A DNA stretch of 64,000 nt from Bacteroidota bacterium (GCA_025362395.1 JANYGK010000005.1:1-64000); one strand, 5' to 3'; positions 27,420 to 36,486 are shown, counted from the stretch's first letter. The notes: generated from the sequence alone by a model not told the origin. A program made the numbers and translations.

Positions 27420-28823
27420 ATGGAAGAATCTACTCAAACACCTAAATATAAAAGATTATATCAGTTTTTATTAGTTTTGGCTTTAACTCCGGTATTAATT
27501 TATGCGGCTTGGTGTGGTTTTAATATTCATAAATATTCTCATGAAAGAGCGGAGATCAGAAAGGACTACAGCGAAATAAATAATATTCAATATGGTTTAT
27601 TATCCGTTGATGCATGGAAGGAAAACATTTTTGATATTGTAGATACTCAGATTCAACAATTTGAATTTAGTGAGCAACAGGAGGACACCTTAAAAAAAGA
27701 ATTAAATAAGGTGTTGGGTGCCTTGGTAAATAAAGCTGAAAGAGTTGCGACAAAAAAACAAACGACATTAAAGGGTAAGATTACAAAATTTGCGGTTAAA
27801 AACTTTGTAGATGTAGACGCTTATAAGAAGAGAGTCCCTGAGTTTAGTCAAACTATTATTGAAGAATTAAAAAAACCGGGCAGTAAAGACAGGTTAAGAT
27901 TCCTTGCACAAAACAAATTGAAAGAATTTGCAGCTAAAACTCATGACAGTATTGATAATACAGCTAAACTTCAGGTTATTTTAGACAAATACCATGCAGC
28001 AGGTATTCAAGAATTCAATAAAAAAATTGACAGAAAAATTAATTACCTACAGGTAAAAACGTACAATTATACTTTTATATTAATTGGTTGCCTTACCTTA
28101 TTTTTACTATTATGGATAGTATACAGGAATAGGCGTAATATGTATACCCCTTTATTTACCATGTCGGTATTAATGGCTTTAATTACTTTAATTATTGGTC
28201 TTGGAGCACCAATGATAGAGATTGACGCAAGGATTAAAGAGCTGAGCTTTGAATTAATAGGAAAGCATTTAATGTTTAATGACCAAGTTATATTTTATCA
28301 AAGCAAAAGTATTTTAGATGTCGTGCATATATTAATTACTAATGGAAAAGCTGATTCTATACTTGTAGGTATTCTTATATTAATATTCAGTGTTATATTT
28401 CCTATTACAAAATTACTTTCAACTAAAATATATTTACTCGGAAATGAAAAATGGAAAAAAAATAAAGTCATTTATTTCTTTGCTTTTAAATCCGGAAAAT
28501 GGTCTATGGCAGATGTAATGGTAGTAGCTATCTTTATGGCTTATATAGGATTTAAAGGAATATTAGATAACCAACTTAAGCATTTAAATTTAAAGACAAA
28601 ATCTTTAGAAACCATTGCCACAAATGAAACATCACTACAGCCCGGCTTTATTTTATTTATTGCTTACGTTATTTTTGGATTAATATTAGGTGTTATCCTT
28701 AAGAAAATTACTTCTAATGTTCCGATGGGAAGCCGTTTAAAATATTTCGCGAAAAGATTACAAATGAATAAAGGATTCTTCAAAAAAGATAAAATTAAAG
28801 CAACGGATAATCTACCTAGTTAG
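27420..28823 (+). CDS. PqiA-domain membrane protein with N-terminal helical region
   Basis: 467 residues. One N-terminal membrane helix (about 14-33), a long soluble, coiled-coil-prone region (40-215), then five or so helices. The last part carries the PqiA signature 'FKSGKWSMADVMVVAIFMAYIG' and 'ILIFSVIFPITKLLSTKIYLLG'. PqiA proteins partner MCE-type PqiB in lipid transport between membranes; no MCE gene is adjacent. The soluble insert between membrane segments is unlike standard PqiA, which has two tandem domains. Co-directional with the AI-2E gene. Confidence 0.85.
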   Translation: MEESTQTPKYKRLYQFLLVLALTPVLIYAAWCGFNIHKYSHERAEIRKDYSEINNIQYGLLSVDAWKENIFDIVDTQIQQFEFSEQQEDTLKKELNKVLGALVNKAERVATKKQTTLKGKITKFAVKNFVDVDAYKKRVPEFSQTIIEELKKPGSKDRLRFLAQNKLKEFAAKTHDSIDNTAKLQVILDKYHAAGIQEFNKKIDRKINYLQVKTYNYTFILIGCLTLFLLLWIVYRNRRNMYTPLFTMSVLMALITLIIGLGAPMIEIDARIKELSFELIGKHLMFNDQVIFYQSKSILDVVHILITNGKADSILVGILILIFSVIFPITKLLSTKIYLLGNEKWKKNKVIYFFAFKSGKWSMADVMVVAIFMAYIGFKGILDNQLKHLNLKTKSLETIATNETSLQPGFILFIAYVIFGLILGVILKKITSNVPMGSRLKYFAKRLQMNKGFFKKDKIKATDNLPS

Positions 28824-29181
28824 AAAAAAGTTTTTCATTAATGAGTTTTACAATAGATTGCACTTTAATTGGTTTTATTAAGTAGTGAATATTATACCTA
28901 TTGTCGTTCCTTGGTGAATCAGGGTTTGCGCTGATCTTTATAATATTTACAAATTCATTAATTTTTAAGATATCATCTGATTTTTCCCATCCTAAACCGT
29001 CCGGTAAATTATTATCAATAATAACCCAATCAGGAGTCGTTAACCTGATGGCTTCTAAACCCGATTTTAATGTATGAAAATAAGTAACATCATACCCTTG
29101 CGAAATGAGCATGCTTGACAGAAGAAAACACAGATCAGGTTCATCATCAATAATTAATATTTTTAAAGCTCCTGAGGACAT
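28816..29181 (-). CDS. Single-domain response regulator
   Basis: 121 residues, receiver only. Acidic pair in 'LIIDDEPDLCFLL', phospho-acceptor D56 in 'DWVIIDNNLPDGLG', and the conserved lysine K103 in 'HYLIKPIK'. No output domain, so it likely acts through protein contacts. It converges on the PqiA gene with an 8-nt tail overlap, and is divergent from YtxH. No kinase adjacent. Confidence 0.92.
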   Translation of the reverse strand: MSSGALKILIIDDEPDLCFLLSSMLISQGYDVTYFHTLKSGLEAIRLTTPDWVIIDNNLPDGLGWEKSDDILKINEFVNIIKISANPDSPRNDNRYNIHYLIKPIKVQSIVKLINEKLFSN

Positions 29182-29331
29182 TTTCCGTGAGTATAAATAT
29201 CTACATTATAAAATATAATCCACAATAATTTTACTTAATTTATGTAAAATAATTAAAGATATAGATGGCATTATATTATAACTATCATAATAATTATACT
29301 AAAAAAATTAAACAATTAAAAACTCAAGATT

Positions 29332-29601
29332 ATGACAAGTGGTGCAAAAACAATTTTAGGCCTTTTAGCTGTAGGTGCAGCAGGCGTAGCAGTAGGCATG
29401 TTATTGGCTCCTGAAAAAGGGACTGATATGCGTAAAACAATCAAAGATACAATTGGTGATTTAAGCGATAAATTGACTGATTTTATTGATGACGGTAAAG
29501 AAAAATTAGCTAATGCTTCTGATGAAATCAGAACACATGCTAACGGAATTAAAAAAGAAGTTAAAGCAGGCGTAGATCATACTAAACAAGCTTTATCTTA
29601 A
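29332..29601 (+). CDS. YtxH domain protein
   Basis: 89 residues: one glycine/alanine-rich membrane helix ('TILGLLAVGAAGVAVGMLLAPEKG', with the YtxH 'GMLLAPEKG' signature), then a long amphipathic helix of LEA-like composition ('KDTIGDLSDKLTDFIDDGKEKL'). YtxH proteins are stress-induced and membrane-associated. GGCAT at 29267-29271 lies 61 nt upstream. Probably coupled to the holin-like gene downstream, although a hairpin lies between. Confidence 0.92.
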   Translation: MTSGAKTILGLLAVGAAGVAVGMLLAPEKGTDMRKTIKDTIGDLSDKLTDFIDDGKEKLANASDEIRTHANGIKKEVKAGVDHTKQALS

Positions 29602-29612
29602 TTCTTTAAATA

Positions 29613-29648
29613 AAAATACTCTCGTATCAATTGGTGCGAGAGTATTTT
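29613..29648 (+). terminator. Hairpin terminator after YtxH
   Basis: AAAATACTCTCG / CGAGAGTATTTT, a 12-bp perfect stem with a 12-nt loop and a short T tract. It may attenuate rather than stop, since the next gene starts 16 nt later. Confidence 0.7.
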
Positions 29649-29663
29649 ATATAATCTAAAACT

Positions 29664-30380
29664 ATGGAAAAGACAAGTGAAATTGTACATAATTTGTATA
29701 CCAATACTAATGAATTTGTAAAATTACAGGCACGGTCTGTAAAGTTAGAAATATACGAACGTATTACCAATATTATATCAAGTGGTATCAGTGTTGGCTT
29801 TATTGTACTATTTGCTTTGTTTTCTTTTTTATTCATAAACTTTGGATTTGCTTATTATTTAAGTGAATTATTCCAATCAAGAACTTACGGCTTTTTAGCT
29901 GTAGGAGGATTTTACTTTTTAGTGCTTGGCATTTACGTCTTATTAAAAGATAAGATCGCAAAAAATAAATTAAAAAATACGATCTTACTTAAAGTAAGTA
30001 AAACAATGGGCGATTACGACATCATGTTAAAAGAACAGGATATAGTGCATGCGCAGTTATCTGTTTCGGAAAATTTATTAAAAGAAAATTTTGAAGAGCT
30101 TAAACAAAAAGTGGATTCTATAAAAGAAGATATTGATAAATTTAAAGGAAATTTTATCGCAGATGAAAACGCTACTGTAGGCCCAAAAGTTCCAAGGATA
30201 CTCATGACAGAAGCTGTTAATTTTGTTTTGAAGAATTTTGTTTTGAAAAACTCAGGTTTTATTGTAAAAAACGTGTTACCGGTAATAGCTAACACATTTC
30301 TTACTTCAAAAGCCTTTCATGAAGATAAAAAAACAAGCTTATTGGAAAATTTAAAATTAAAGTTTACTAAATTTCTTTAG
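29664..30380 (+). CDS. Holin-superfamily-like (Phage_holin_3_6 type) membrane protein
   Basis: 238 residues. An amphipathic N-terminal helix, two membrane helices ('SGISVGFIVLFALFSFLFINFGFAYYL' and 'YGFLAVGGFYFLVLGIYVLL'), then a cytosolic coiled coil (about 120-165) and a hydrophobic C-terminal segment. The N-terminal half resembles the 'holin-X' family that often accompanies YtxH genes. No phage genes are nearby, so a role in lysis is unlikely; a membrane-stress or gas-like envelope function is more plausible. Confidence 0.78.
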   Translation: MEKTSEIVHNLYTNTNEFVKLQARSVKLEIYERITNIISSGISVGFIVLFALFSFLFINFGFAYYLSELFQSRTYGFLAVGGFYFLVLGIYVLLKDKIAKNKLKNTILLKVSKTMGDYDIMLKEQDIVHAQLSVSENLLKENFEELKQKVDSIKEDIDKFKGNFIADENATVGPKVPRILMTEAVNFVLKNFVLKNSGFIVKNVLPVIANTFLTSKAFHEDKKTSLLENLKLKFTKFL

Positions 30381-30789
30381 CGTTTTCAATAGCCAGTAAC
30401 TTGAAAGTACTTACAACTTTTATCAGGTCTTTATAATTAGAAGGCTTAACAAAAAAATCATTTACACCTAATTCTTTACATTTATTTTTTTCGGCATCAT
30501 TGCTTGTAGTAGAAAAAATAATAGTAGAAAAATCTTTAAAATATTCTTTAACGGATAATTCTTTAATGGCTTCTTTGCCATTTTTTTTTGGCATATTTAA
30601 ATCAACTACGAGTAACGAAGGCAATTTAGAAATAATGCCGCTATCAAACTTTTTAAAGTGGTTCAGAAGATCTATTCCATTACTTACAAATATTAAGTCA
30701 ATACTATAATTGATTTCATTAAATGCAGACTTTAGTAAGAACTGGTCATCCTCGTCATCTTCCGCTATAAGTATATAATCCCTATTCAT
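30367..30789 (-). CDS. Rcp1-like single-domain response regulator
   Basis: 140 residues. 'ILIAEDDEDDQFLLKSAFNE' supplies the acidic pocket, D63 in 'LLVVDLNMPKKNG' is the phospho-acceptor, and 'DFFVKPSNYKDL' holds the lysine. The 'DLNMPKKNG' form and length match the Rcp1 group, which usually takes phosphate from PAS/GAF or phytochrome-type kinases. Overlaps the end of the convergent holin-like gene by 14 nt. Orphan. Confidence 0.92.
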   Translation of the reverse strand: MNRDYILIAEDDEDDQFLLKSAFNEINYSIDLIFVSNGIDLLNHFKKFDSGIISKLPSLLVVDLNMPKKNGKEAIKELSVKEYFKDFSTIIFSTTSNDAEKNKCKELGVNDFFVKPSNYKDLIKVVSTFKLLAIENAKEI

Positions 30790-31040
30790 AACAGTATTAA
30801 AGATAACGGTAAATAAAATTATATCCTACAAAAAATAAATCAACGGCCTTCTTTAAATATATTAAAACCATTTGTAGAAAATGTTATACATCAAACCCAT
30901 TGCAGTTCACCCTGTTTCTTCCTATATATTTGTTAATCAACTATTTATTAATTATAGACAAATAATTAAATCTTACGATTGTTTGGCATTTGTTTTATAA
31001 GTAAACATGTATAAAACATAAACTTATAAAACTATAAACA

Positions 31041-31280
31041 ATGAAAAAATCAGTTATCGCTATTATAGCATTATTTACATTAAGCTTAGCATCATGTAAA
31101 AAAGATTACAAATGTGAATGTGAAAAAACAAGAACAAGCGGCTCAACAACAGTTACAACAGCGGATGGTAATTATACCTTTAAAGATACCCGTACACGTG
31201 CAGAATCACGTTGTAATGATCAGGCAACTACAGGAAACGACGGGTTTGGCGCTTACACAAGAAATTGTCAAATTAAGTAA
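31041..31280 (+). CDS. Small lipoprotein
   Basis: 79 residues. Lipoprotein signal with lipobox 'SLASCKKDY', then a short mature part rich in Thr, Lys and Cys ('CECEKTRTSGSTTVTTADGNYTF'), with two further cysteines near the C-terminus. No family known. Its own terminator follows. GGCAT at 30985-30989 lies 52 nt upstream. Confidence 0.8.
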   Translation: MKKSVIAIIALFTLSLASCKKDYKCECEKTRTSGSTTVTTADGNYTFKDTRTRAESRCNDQATTGNDGFGAYTRNCQIK

Positions 31281-31297
31281 TCATATTACTCAATTAT

Positions 31298-31328
31298 AAA
31301 AAAGCTTCAACCCTGTTGAAGCTTTTTT
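31298..31328 (+). terminator. Rho-independent terminator
   Basis: AAAAAAGCTTCAAC / GTTGAAGCTTTTTT, a 14-bp stem with a 3-nt loop, ending in T. Confidence 0.85.
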
Positions 31329-31474
31329 AGTTTAATTCATTATTAGCGAATAATTAACAAATTCAACGTACTATTTTAAATTATTTCAATAGAGTCAACC
31401 GAAAAGTTCTTCAATATGTATTAGCGCCTCACCGGCTTATTTATTACAGTCGATAAGCTTATGTGAATCTTAAG

Positions 31475-31627
31475 CTAAACCCTCTTTCCTCTTATAAGCC
31501 TTATAAGTATGGCTATAATGGCCAATACTAAAAGGATATGCACTAATTTACCTAATGTAAATACAAATGCTCCAATTACCCAACCTATCAATAAAATTAT
31601 GGCTATTATATACAATAAATAATTCAT
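31475..31627 (-). CDS. lmo0937 family (DUF5670) membrane protein
   Basis: 50 residues, intact from ATG 31627 to TAG 31475. The sequence 'MNYLLYIIAIILLIGWVIGA' followed by 'FVFTLGKLVHILLVLAIIAI' and a basic tail 'LIRLIRGKRV' is diagnostic of this two-helix family, whose members are nearly all about 50 residues. An AAGGAT stretch precedes the ATG. The minus-strand GGCAT (31668-31672) lies about 41 nt upstream. Function unknown; often in stress regulons. Confidence 0.88.
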   Translation of the reverse strand: MNYLLYIIAIILLIGWVIGAFVFTLGKLVHILLVLAIIAILIRLIRGKRV

Positions 31628-31842
31628 GATCCTTATAAATTAATTTTACTAATATACTTAAAACATAATGCCATAGTATTTGCGCCCGGCTTTGCTTCAA
31701 ATAAAATAGCAAATTATAGTGTATATATAATTCTACATGTTTATTACATTAGATATATATTTACTTCTCCTTGGTTATTAATCTAAACTTTTTCGGGCAA
31801 GTAATTAGAGGAATAAATTTTGTATTAACCTGAAGAAAAACA

Positions 31843-32955
31843 ATGGGAACAGACGAAACAATTAATAAATACATATACGCTTTTTTTATTTTATTACTCG
31901 GCGTTTTTATTTTTATCGGCCTACAGGAATTTTTAAACGCGTTTCTAGGCTCAGTTGTTTTTTACGCTTTATTCAAAAACTTCATGTACTATCTTACAAG
32001 AAGGAAAAAATTAAAAAGATCATTTTCCGCGCTCATTATTATAATTATTTCATTTATAATTGTTGTATTGCCTGTATGTGTTTTAGTGGCCATGTTATTT
32101 AATAAAGCAAATAATTTAGCGGATAATCCTCAAATACTGGCAAGCTACATAGATAAATTTACTTTAAAGCTTAAAGAGCTCCCATTTGATGTATCGGCTG
32201 ATACCATTGGGTTTAAAGTTAAAACATACATATCGGAAAACCTAGGCAGCGTTTTAAGTTCTTCCCTTAGCACGATCGGGAGTATTTTAATGATGTATTT
32301 TTTTCTTTATTTCCTGTTGATTAATACAAACTCTATGGAGGCCCGTATTATTTACTTTCTTCCGTTTAAAAAATCAAAAATCGTGTTATTTGGAAAAGAA
32401 TTGGTTGATCAAACTTACAGTAACGCTATCGGTGTTCCTTTAGTATCCGTTGCCCAAGGTATTTTTGCTTATATCTGTTATAAAATAGCGGGCCTTGATG
32501 ACGCCGGTTTGTGGGCTATTTTAACAGGCTTTGCCTCTATTATTCCTTTAATAGGCACAGCTATGATATGGTTTCCTGTATCTCTCTTTCTATTTGCAGA
32601 CAACTATCTATGGCAGGGAGTATTTGTTATGATCTATTGTATTGTTGTATTAAGCAATATTGATAATCTTGTAAGAATGGTTGTTTCTAAACGTGTTGGT
32701 GATGTGCATCCTGTTATTACCGTTTTGGGAGTAGTGATCGGTTTAAAATTCTTTGGCCTTCCCGGCTTGGTATTCGGTCCTTTACTTATTTCATATTTTA
32801 TCATTCTTTCAAAATTATATTATATGGAGTACGCCAATAAACCTATCACGGCTACTGAACGGCAAATTAAAATGGAAACAAATTTAATGAAAGTACTTTT
32901 GAAAAAAATTGGTTTTTTAAACCCAATGGACGCAGGCAAAAAAACAAATTTATAA
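31843..32955 (+). CDS. AI-2E/PerM family transporter (second copy)
   Basis: 370 residues with the same helix layout as the copy at 26307 but clearly diverged. Hallmarks: an N-terminal hydrophobic pair, a soluble region (about 90-135), 'LWAILTGFASIIPLIGTAMIWFPV' with the P-x-I-G signature, and 'PVITVLGVVIGLKFFGLPGLVFGPLLISYF' near the end. Only 2 nt separate it from the next gene, so they are co-translated. Confidence 0.92.
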   Translation: MGTDETINKYIYAFFILLLGVFIFIGLQEFLNAFLGSVVFYALFKNFMYYLTRRKKLKRSFSALIIIIISFIIVVLPVCVLVAMLFNKANNLADNPQILASYIDKFTLKLKELPFDVSADTIGFKVKTYISENLGSVLSSSLSTIGSILMMYFFLYFLLINTNSMEARIIYFLPFKKSKIVLFGKELVDQTYSNAIGVPLVSVAQGIFAYICYKIAGLDDAGLWAILTGFASIIPLIGTAMIWFPVSLFLFADNYLWQGVFVMIYCIVVLSNIDNLVRMVVSKRVGDVHPVITVLGVVIGLKFFGLPGLVFGPLLISYFIILSKLYYMEYANKPITATERQIKMETNLMKVLLKKIGFLNPMDAGKKTNL

Positions 32956-32957
32956 AC

Positions 32958-33674
32958 GTGAAAAACGCGCTTTCTATACTTATTCTTATCCTATGTATTA
33001 CCGGAGCGTACTCTCAGAAAAAATACAATAAAAAACAATTCAGAAAAGATTCTATTGCCATTATGAAGCCACCACTGATGAGGCTTCAGCTGCGAATTGA
33101 TAATAAGCTTACCTTTTATAAAGGTAATTCTTATAATATTCAAGGGTTTGACGCCGGTATATTATTAAAGGAAAAAATTCGCCTTACTTTAGGCTATTAT
33201 TCGCTTAGTGATGAGCTCAGTGATTATTCCCGCACCCAAGACGAAGGGTATTTTAACAGGCATTTAAATCTTAAATACGCAAGCACAAAGATAGAATTCG
33301 TTTATTTTAATTCTCGTTTTTTTACATTTGGAATTCCCTTTGAATTTGGCTTTGGAGCAAACAAACTTACTTATACCACATCCCAAAACGATTTAACTCT
33401 TATTACAAGTAGAGGTTTTGTTTCCATATTAGATGTTGGCGCTTCGGCAATTTTTAAGCCTATAAGATGGGTCGGTTTAAGAACAGTGGTAGGATATAGA
33501 AAAACCCTTCTTAACCAAGTATCGGGTTCAAAATTAGACGGTGTATTTATATCGTTCGGTATAGCGGTTAACCTGCATGAGATAAGGAGAGATATAAGAA
33601 TGTTTATACTTAAAAAGAAATATAAGCGCTTGGGAGATCCTTTAGATACAGCAGTTGATCTGATTACGGATTAA
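32958..33674 (+). CDS. Exported protein, probable outer-membrane beta-barrel
   Basis: 238 residues starting at GTG, with a signal peptide (about 1-19, ending AYS-Q). The mature chain alternates short amphipathic strands ('IRLTLGYYSLSDEL', 'TKIEFVYFNSRFFTFGIPFEFGFG', 'WVGLRTVVGYRKTLL'), typical of a small barrel, and ends in a basic helix. It forms an operon with the AI-2E transporter. No named family. Confidence 0.75.
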   Translation: MKNALSILILILCITGAYSQKKYNKKQFRKDSIAIMKPPLMRLQLRIDNKLTFYKGNSYNIQGFDAGILLKEKIRLTLGYYSLSDELSDYSRTQDEGYFNRHLNLKYASTKIEFVYFNSRFFTFGIPFEFGFGANKLTYTTSQNDLTLITSRGFVSILDVGASAIFKPIRWVGLRTVVGYRKTLLNQVSGSKLDGVFISFGIAVNLHEIRRDIRMFILKKKYKRLGDPLDTAVDLITD

Positions 33675-33736
33675 TGATTTTAATATATATTATTTGAGCG
33701 GCAGTTACATCTTTTCCACCCTGCCTTATATTAAAT

Positions 33737-33766
33737 AAAAAAAGAGCGACTAACTACTCTTTTTTT
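33737..33766 (+). terminator. Bidirectional A/T hairpin between convergent genes
   Basis: AAAAAAAGAG / CTCTTTTTTT with a 10-nt loop. It overlaps the last codon of the minus-strand gene at 33750, so it can serve both strands. The stem has few G-C pairs. Confidence 0.5.
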
Positions 33767-33998
33767 CATTTTCTTTTTTTGCCTGAAGAGGGTGTACATT
33801 TTTTTCAAGGTTCATTCCGTAGGTATAATTTGTATGCAGGATCACATCATTACAATCGAAATGTTTTATAACACCGTTTTTCTCAAGCGCCACTACCCAA
33901 CACGTATTTTGATGAATACCATAGTCAATAATTAAAATCGCTTGCCCTTGCCCAAGTGGGGTATCTACAGCAATGGAAGGATTAAGTTGAAGGATCAT
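33750..33998 (-). CDS. Small hypothetical protein (MILQL-type)
   Basis: 82 residues. The N-terminal 'MILQLNPSIAVDTPLGQGQAILIIDYG' followed by 'TCWVVALEKNGVIKHFDCNDV' resembles a short family seen in phages and bacteria ('MILQLNPPIPV.TPKG.G.A..LIDYG'), of unknown function. Charged tail. It starts 10 nt after the tethered receiver gene and is probably the last gene of that unit. Confidence 0.75.
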   Translation of the reverse strand: MILQLNPSIAVDTPLGQGQAILIIDYGIHQNTCWVVALEKNGVIKHFDCNDVILHTNYTYGMNLEKNVHPLQAKKENEKKSS

Positions 33999-34008
33999 GA
34001 TATATGTT

Positions 34009-34518
34009 TTATTTTACCCAATAATGTAATGCCAGGTAAGTTATTACACCCATACTAATAAATGTTCCAAAAAATACAGCCATAAATACGTTTACACCAA
34101 ATTCCGAAAGTAAATACCTAATAGGCTGCTGTATCGTTTGATCAATAATGGATAAAATCTGTTGCCAAGCACTTCTATCATTACGGATATAATCTTTTGC
34201 TCCTAATTTCATTGCTTCTACAGCGGTAGCAACATCTTCGTCAGATGATAAAATAACAACTTGGGTTTTAGGGTCTTTTTGTTTCACTTTCTGAAGCATA
34301 TCTATTCCCGGGATACCACTATGCGCTGTCTCCTGCAAATAATCATCTACAACCACTAAATCAACCTGCCCGTTTATCATTCGTAAACAACTACGGCTGG
34401 TAAAGAAAAGTGAAATGTTTAATTTATCACCAAATCTTTTTTTAAGGTATCTTCTTAATTTTCCTGCTATCATAACGTCGTCATTTAAAATAAAAACGTT
34501 TAAACTTTGAGTTTCCAT
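34009..34518 (-). CDS. Receiver-like protein with C-terminal membrane anchor
   Basis: 169 residues: a receiver fold (about 5-125) and one C-terminal membrane helix (about 143-165, 'NVFMAVFFGTFISMGVITYLAL'). D13/D14 and D58 keep the acidic pocket ('LVVVDDYL'), but the usual lysine after strand 5 is missing ('KDYIRNDRS' in place of 'DYI.KP'). So phosphorylation may still happen while signalling geometry differs. A membrane-tethered stand-alone receiver is uncommon. It lies between a small lipoprotein and a small soluble protein in one unit. Confidence 0.85.
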   Translation of the reverse strand: METQSLNVFILNDDVMIAGKLRRYLKKRFGDKLNISLFFTSRSCLRMINGQVDLVVVDDYLQETAHSGIPGIDMLQKVKQKDPKTQVVILSSDEDVATAVEAMKLGAKDYIRNDRSAWQQILSIIDQTIQQPIRYLLSEFGVNVFMAVFFGTFISMGVITYLALHYWVK

Positions 34519-34566
34519 AATCTTTGTTTTTATAGGATTAATAAAAATTTAATAGATTAAATGTAC

Positions 34567-34731
34567 TTACTTTTTGCCGCGACTAATAAGAGCTATAATG
34601 GCCACAATAATTATTACGACAAGCAATATGCCCCATACCATACCTGCTTTGAAAATACCTCCTACTACTGCACAACTTTGAAAAGTAAAGAACAAAATAG
34701 TTAGAAGAGAATATAAAATTGATGTTTTCAT
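34567..34731 (-). CDS. Small lipoprotein / single-helix membrane protein
   Basis: 54 residues from the ATG at 34731; the frame extends upstream, but the internal start gives a clean signal. Lipobox 'TFQSCAVVGGIFKAG', then one membrane helix 'GILLVVIIIVAIIALIS' and RGKK. Proteins of the 'SC(A/S)VVGGIFKAG' pattern are widespread in Bacteroidota and sometimes mislabelled phosphatidate cytidylyltransferase. A sigma-54-like element lies 21 nt upstream. Confidence 0.8.
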   Translation of the reverse strand: MKTSILYSLLTILFFTFQSCAVVGGIFKAGMVWGILLVVIIIVAIIALISRGKK

Positions 34732-34751
34732 AATATGTTTTATATAAATGT

Positions 34752-34768
34752 TGCAAGTTCTATTCCAA
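34752..34768 (-). promoter_or_regulatory. Sigma-54-like -24/-12 element
   Basis: On the minus strand TTGGAATAGAACTTGCA has GG and GC in exact sigma-54 register (TTGG-N10-GC, TTGCA at -12). It points at the lipoprotein/receiver unit and lies about 200 nt from the end of rpoN. Confidence 0.5.
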
Positions 34769-34913
34769 TGCATTTAATTTTTTTAAAAACTCTTTCCTAC
34801 AATGATCAATGGTTAATGAGTATTTAATTCTACGGATTTTGTCGATTAACTAAAAGTAACATTATAATAAAAGTAAATAGGGTATGTGAAAACACTTTAA
34901 CCATTAATAAAAT

Positions 34914-34951
34914 AAAAAGCGGCATATCATATAAATGATACGCCGCTTTTT
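34914..34951 (-). terminator. Terminator of rpoN
   Basis: AAAAAGCGGC-A-TATCAT pairs with ATGATA-C-GCCGCTTTTT, a 16-bp stem with one mismatch; U-rich on the minus strand. 12 nt after the rpoN stop. Confidence 0.85.
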
Positions 34952-34963
34952 ATGTAGTATAAT

Positions 34964-36442
34964 TTAAGCTGCTTTTCTGAAATTTTTGCTTGGAATATTA
35001 AGTTCTTCTCTGTATTTAGCAACAGTTCTGCGGGCAATAGAATATTTTTTCTGAATTAATTGTTTAGCAATTTCTTCATCACTTAAAGGATTTTTCTTGT
35101 CTTCCGCTGAAACACATTCCATCAAAATACGTTTTACTTCGTTAGTACTTACTATCTCCCCTGTTGTAGTGCTTAGACCTTCGGCAAATAAGCTCTTCAT
35201 TAAAATAGTTCCGTAAATTGTTTGAATGTATTTACTATTTACGATTCTTGAAATAGTTGAAATATCAGAGTTAATCTCTTCAGCAATATTTTTTAAGATC
35301 AATGGTTTAAGGTCTGACTCTTCACCTGATAAAAAATATTTTTTTTGATGTTTCACAATTGCCTTGGCAACGGTTACCATCGTTTTTTCTCTTTGTTGTA
35401 AAGCATCAATAAACCATTTAGCACTTTCAATTTTACTTTTAATAAAACCGGATGCTTCTTTCATACTTTTATCTTTAGATTTAGAATACGAATTAAGCAT
35501 ATCCACATAATCTTCGCTAATTTTTAATGGAGGGTGCTTCGCTGAATTTAAAAACAATTCCACATTTTCTCCCTGTACGGATACTGAAAAATCAGGCTCT
35601 ATCGTTATTGCCCTACTTCCGCTTTCCTTAGAGCTTCCCGCAGGTACAGGATTTAATTTTTTAATTTCAACTAAAGCGTCTCTAAAATCTTCATCAACTA
35701 TGCTTAACGCTTTTTTAATGGCATCAAAACTTTTAGTTGATAAAAGGTCCATACATTTTTCAAGAATCGCTATAGCGTTATAAGTATCTTTTGTTTTTTC
35801 AGATTTATGTTTTAACTGAACCAATAAACATTCCTGTAAGTTTTTACAGCCAATACCAATGGGTTCAAGTACTTTAATTTTATCCAATACATCTTCTAAT
35901 TCTTCTTCTGTTACAAATGTATTTTGTACAAATGATAATTCGTCAGAAATATCACTAATAGTTCTTCTTAAGTAGCCGTCACTGTCTAATGTATTTATTA
36001 AATAAGAACCGATCTCTTTTTGTTTATCCGTTAAAGGCAATAATTTTAACTGGTCAATTAATGGCTCTGTAAAATCGTGGCTCTCTAAAAATACCTGTTC
36101 TCTTTTATCATCTTCATTTACATGATTGTTTGCCTCATATTTATAATCATCTAAGGTATCTTTATCCATATAATCCGTATAATCATAATCTTCTCCCAAC
36201 TTACCTTCCGATACGGCATCTTCATTTTCAGCACCGGCTTCTTTCTCATCTTTTGAGTTGTCAGAATCCTCTGCGGGGGTTACGTCTTCCATGTCGTATT
36301 CCAACGCGGGATTAATAGCCATTTCCGCTGCTATGCATTGTTCTAAAGCAACTGTAGGCAAAGACAACATATTGAAAAGTTGAATTTGCTGAGAAGTTAA
36401 TTTTTGAGTTTGTCTTTGTGATTGAGATTGTATAATTGCCAT
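34964..36442 (-). CDS. rpoN: RNA polymerase sigma-54 factor
   Basis: 492 residues. Region I is Gln-rich ('SQSQRQTQKLTSQQIQLFNMLSLP'), region II is acidic (about 50-105), followed by the core-binding domain and, at the C-terminus, the RpoN box 'ARRTVAKYRE' preceded by the helix-turn-helix 'SDEEIAKQLIQKKYSI'. Full length for the Bacteroidota form. It needs AAA+ activators; one NtrC-type activator is encoded 1.8 kb away at 38290. Confidence 0.97.
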   Translation of the reverse strand: MAIIQSQSQRQTQKLTSQQIQLFNMLSLPTVALEQCIAAEMAINPALEYDMEDVTPAEDSDNSKDEKEAGAENEDAVSEGKLGEDYDYTDYMDKDTLDDYKYEANNHVNEDDKREQVFLESHDFTEPLIDQLKLLPLTDKQKEIGSYLINTLDSDGYLRRTISDISDELSFVQNTFVTEEELEDVLDKIKVLEPIGIGCKNLQECLLVQLKHKSEKTKDTYNAIAILEKCMDLLSTKSFDAIKKALSIVDEDFRDALVEIKKLNPVPAGSSKESGSRAITIEPDFSVSVQGENVELFLNSAKHPPLKISEDYVDMLNSYSKSKDKSMKEASGFIKSKIESAKWFIDALQQREKTMVTVAKAIVKHQKKYFLSGEESDLKPLILKNIAEEINSDISTISRIVNSKYIQTIYGTILMKSLFAEGLSTTTGEIVSTNEVKRILMECVSAEDKKNPLSDEEIAKQLIQKKYSIARRTVAKYREELNIPSKNFRKAA

Positions 36443-36486
36443 AACCGTAAATTTTGTATATTATTATTAAACTGATTTAAATTTGA

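Noticed and set aside
29664-30380. Prophage lysis holin
   Set aside because: No phage structural, endolysin or integrase genes are nearby; the YtxH neighbour suggests a cellular envelope role.
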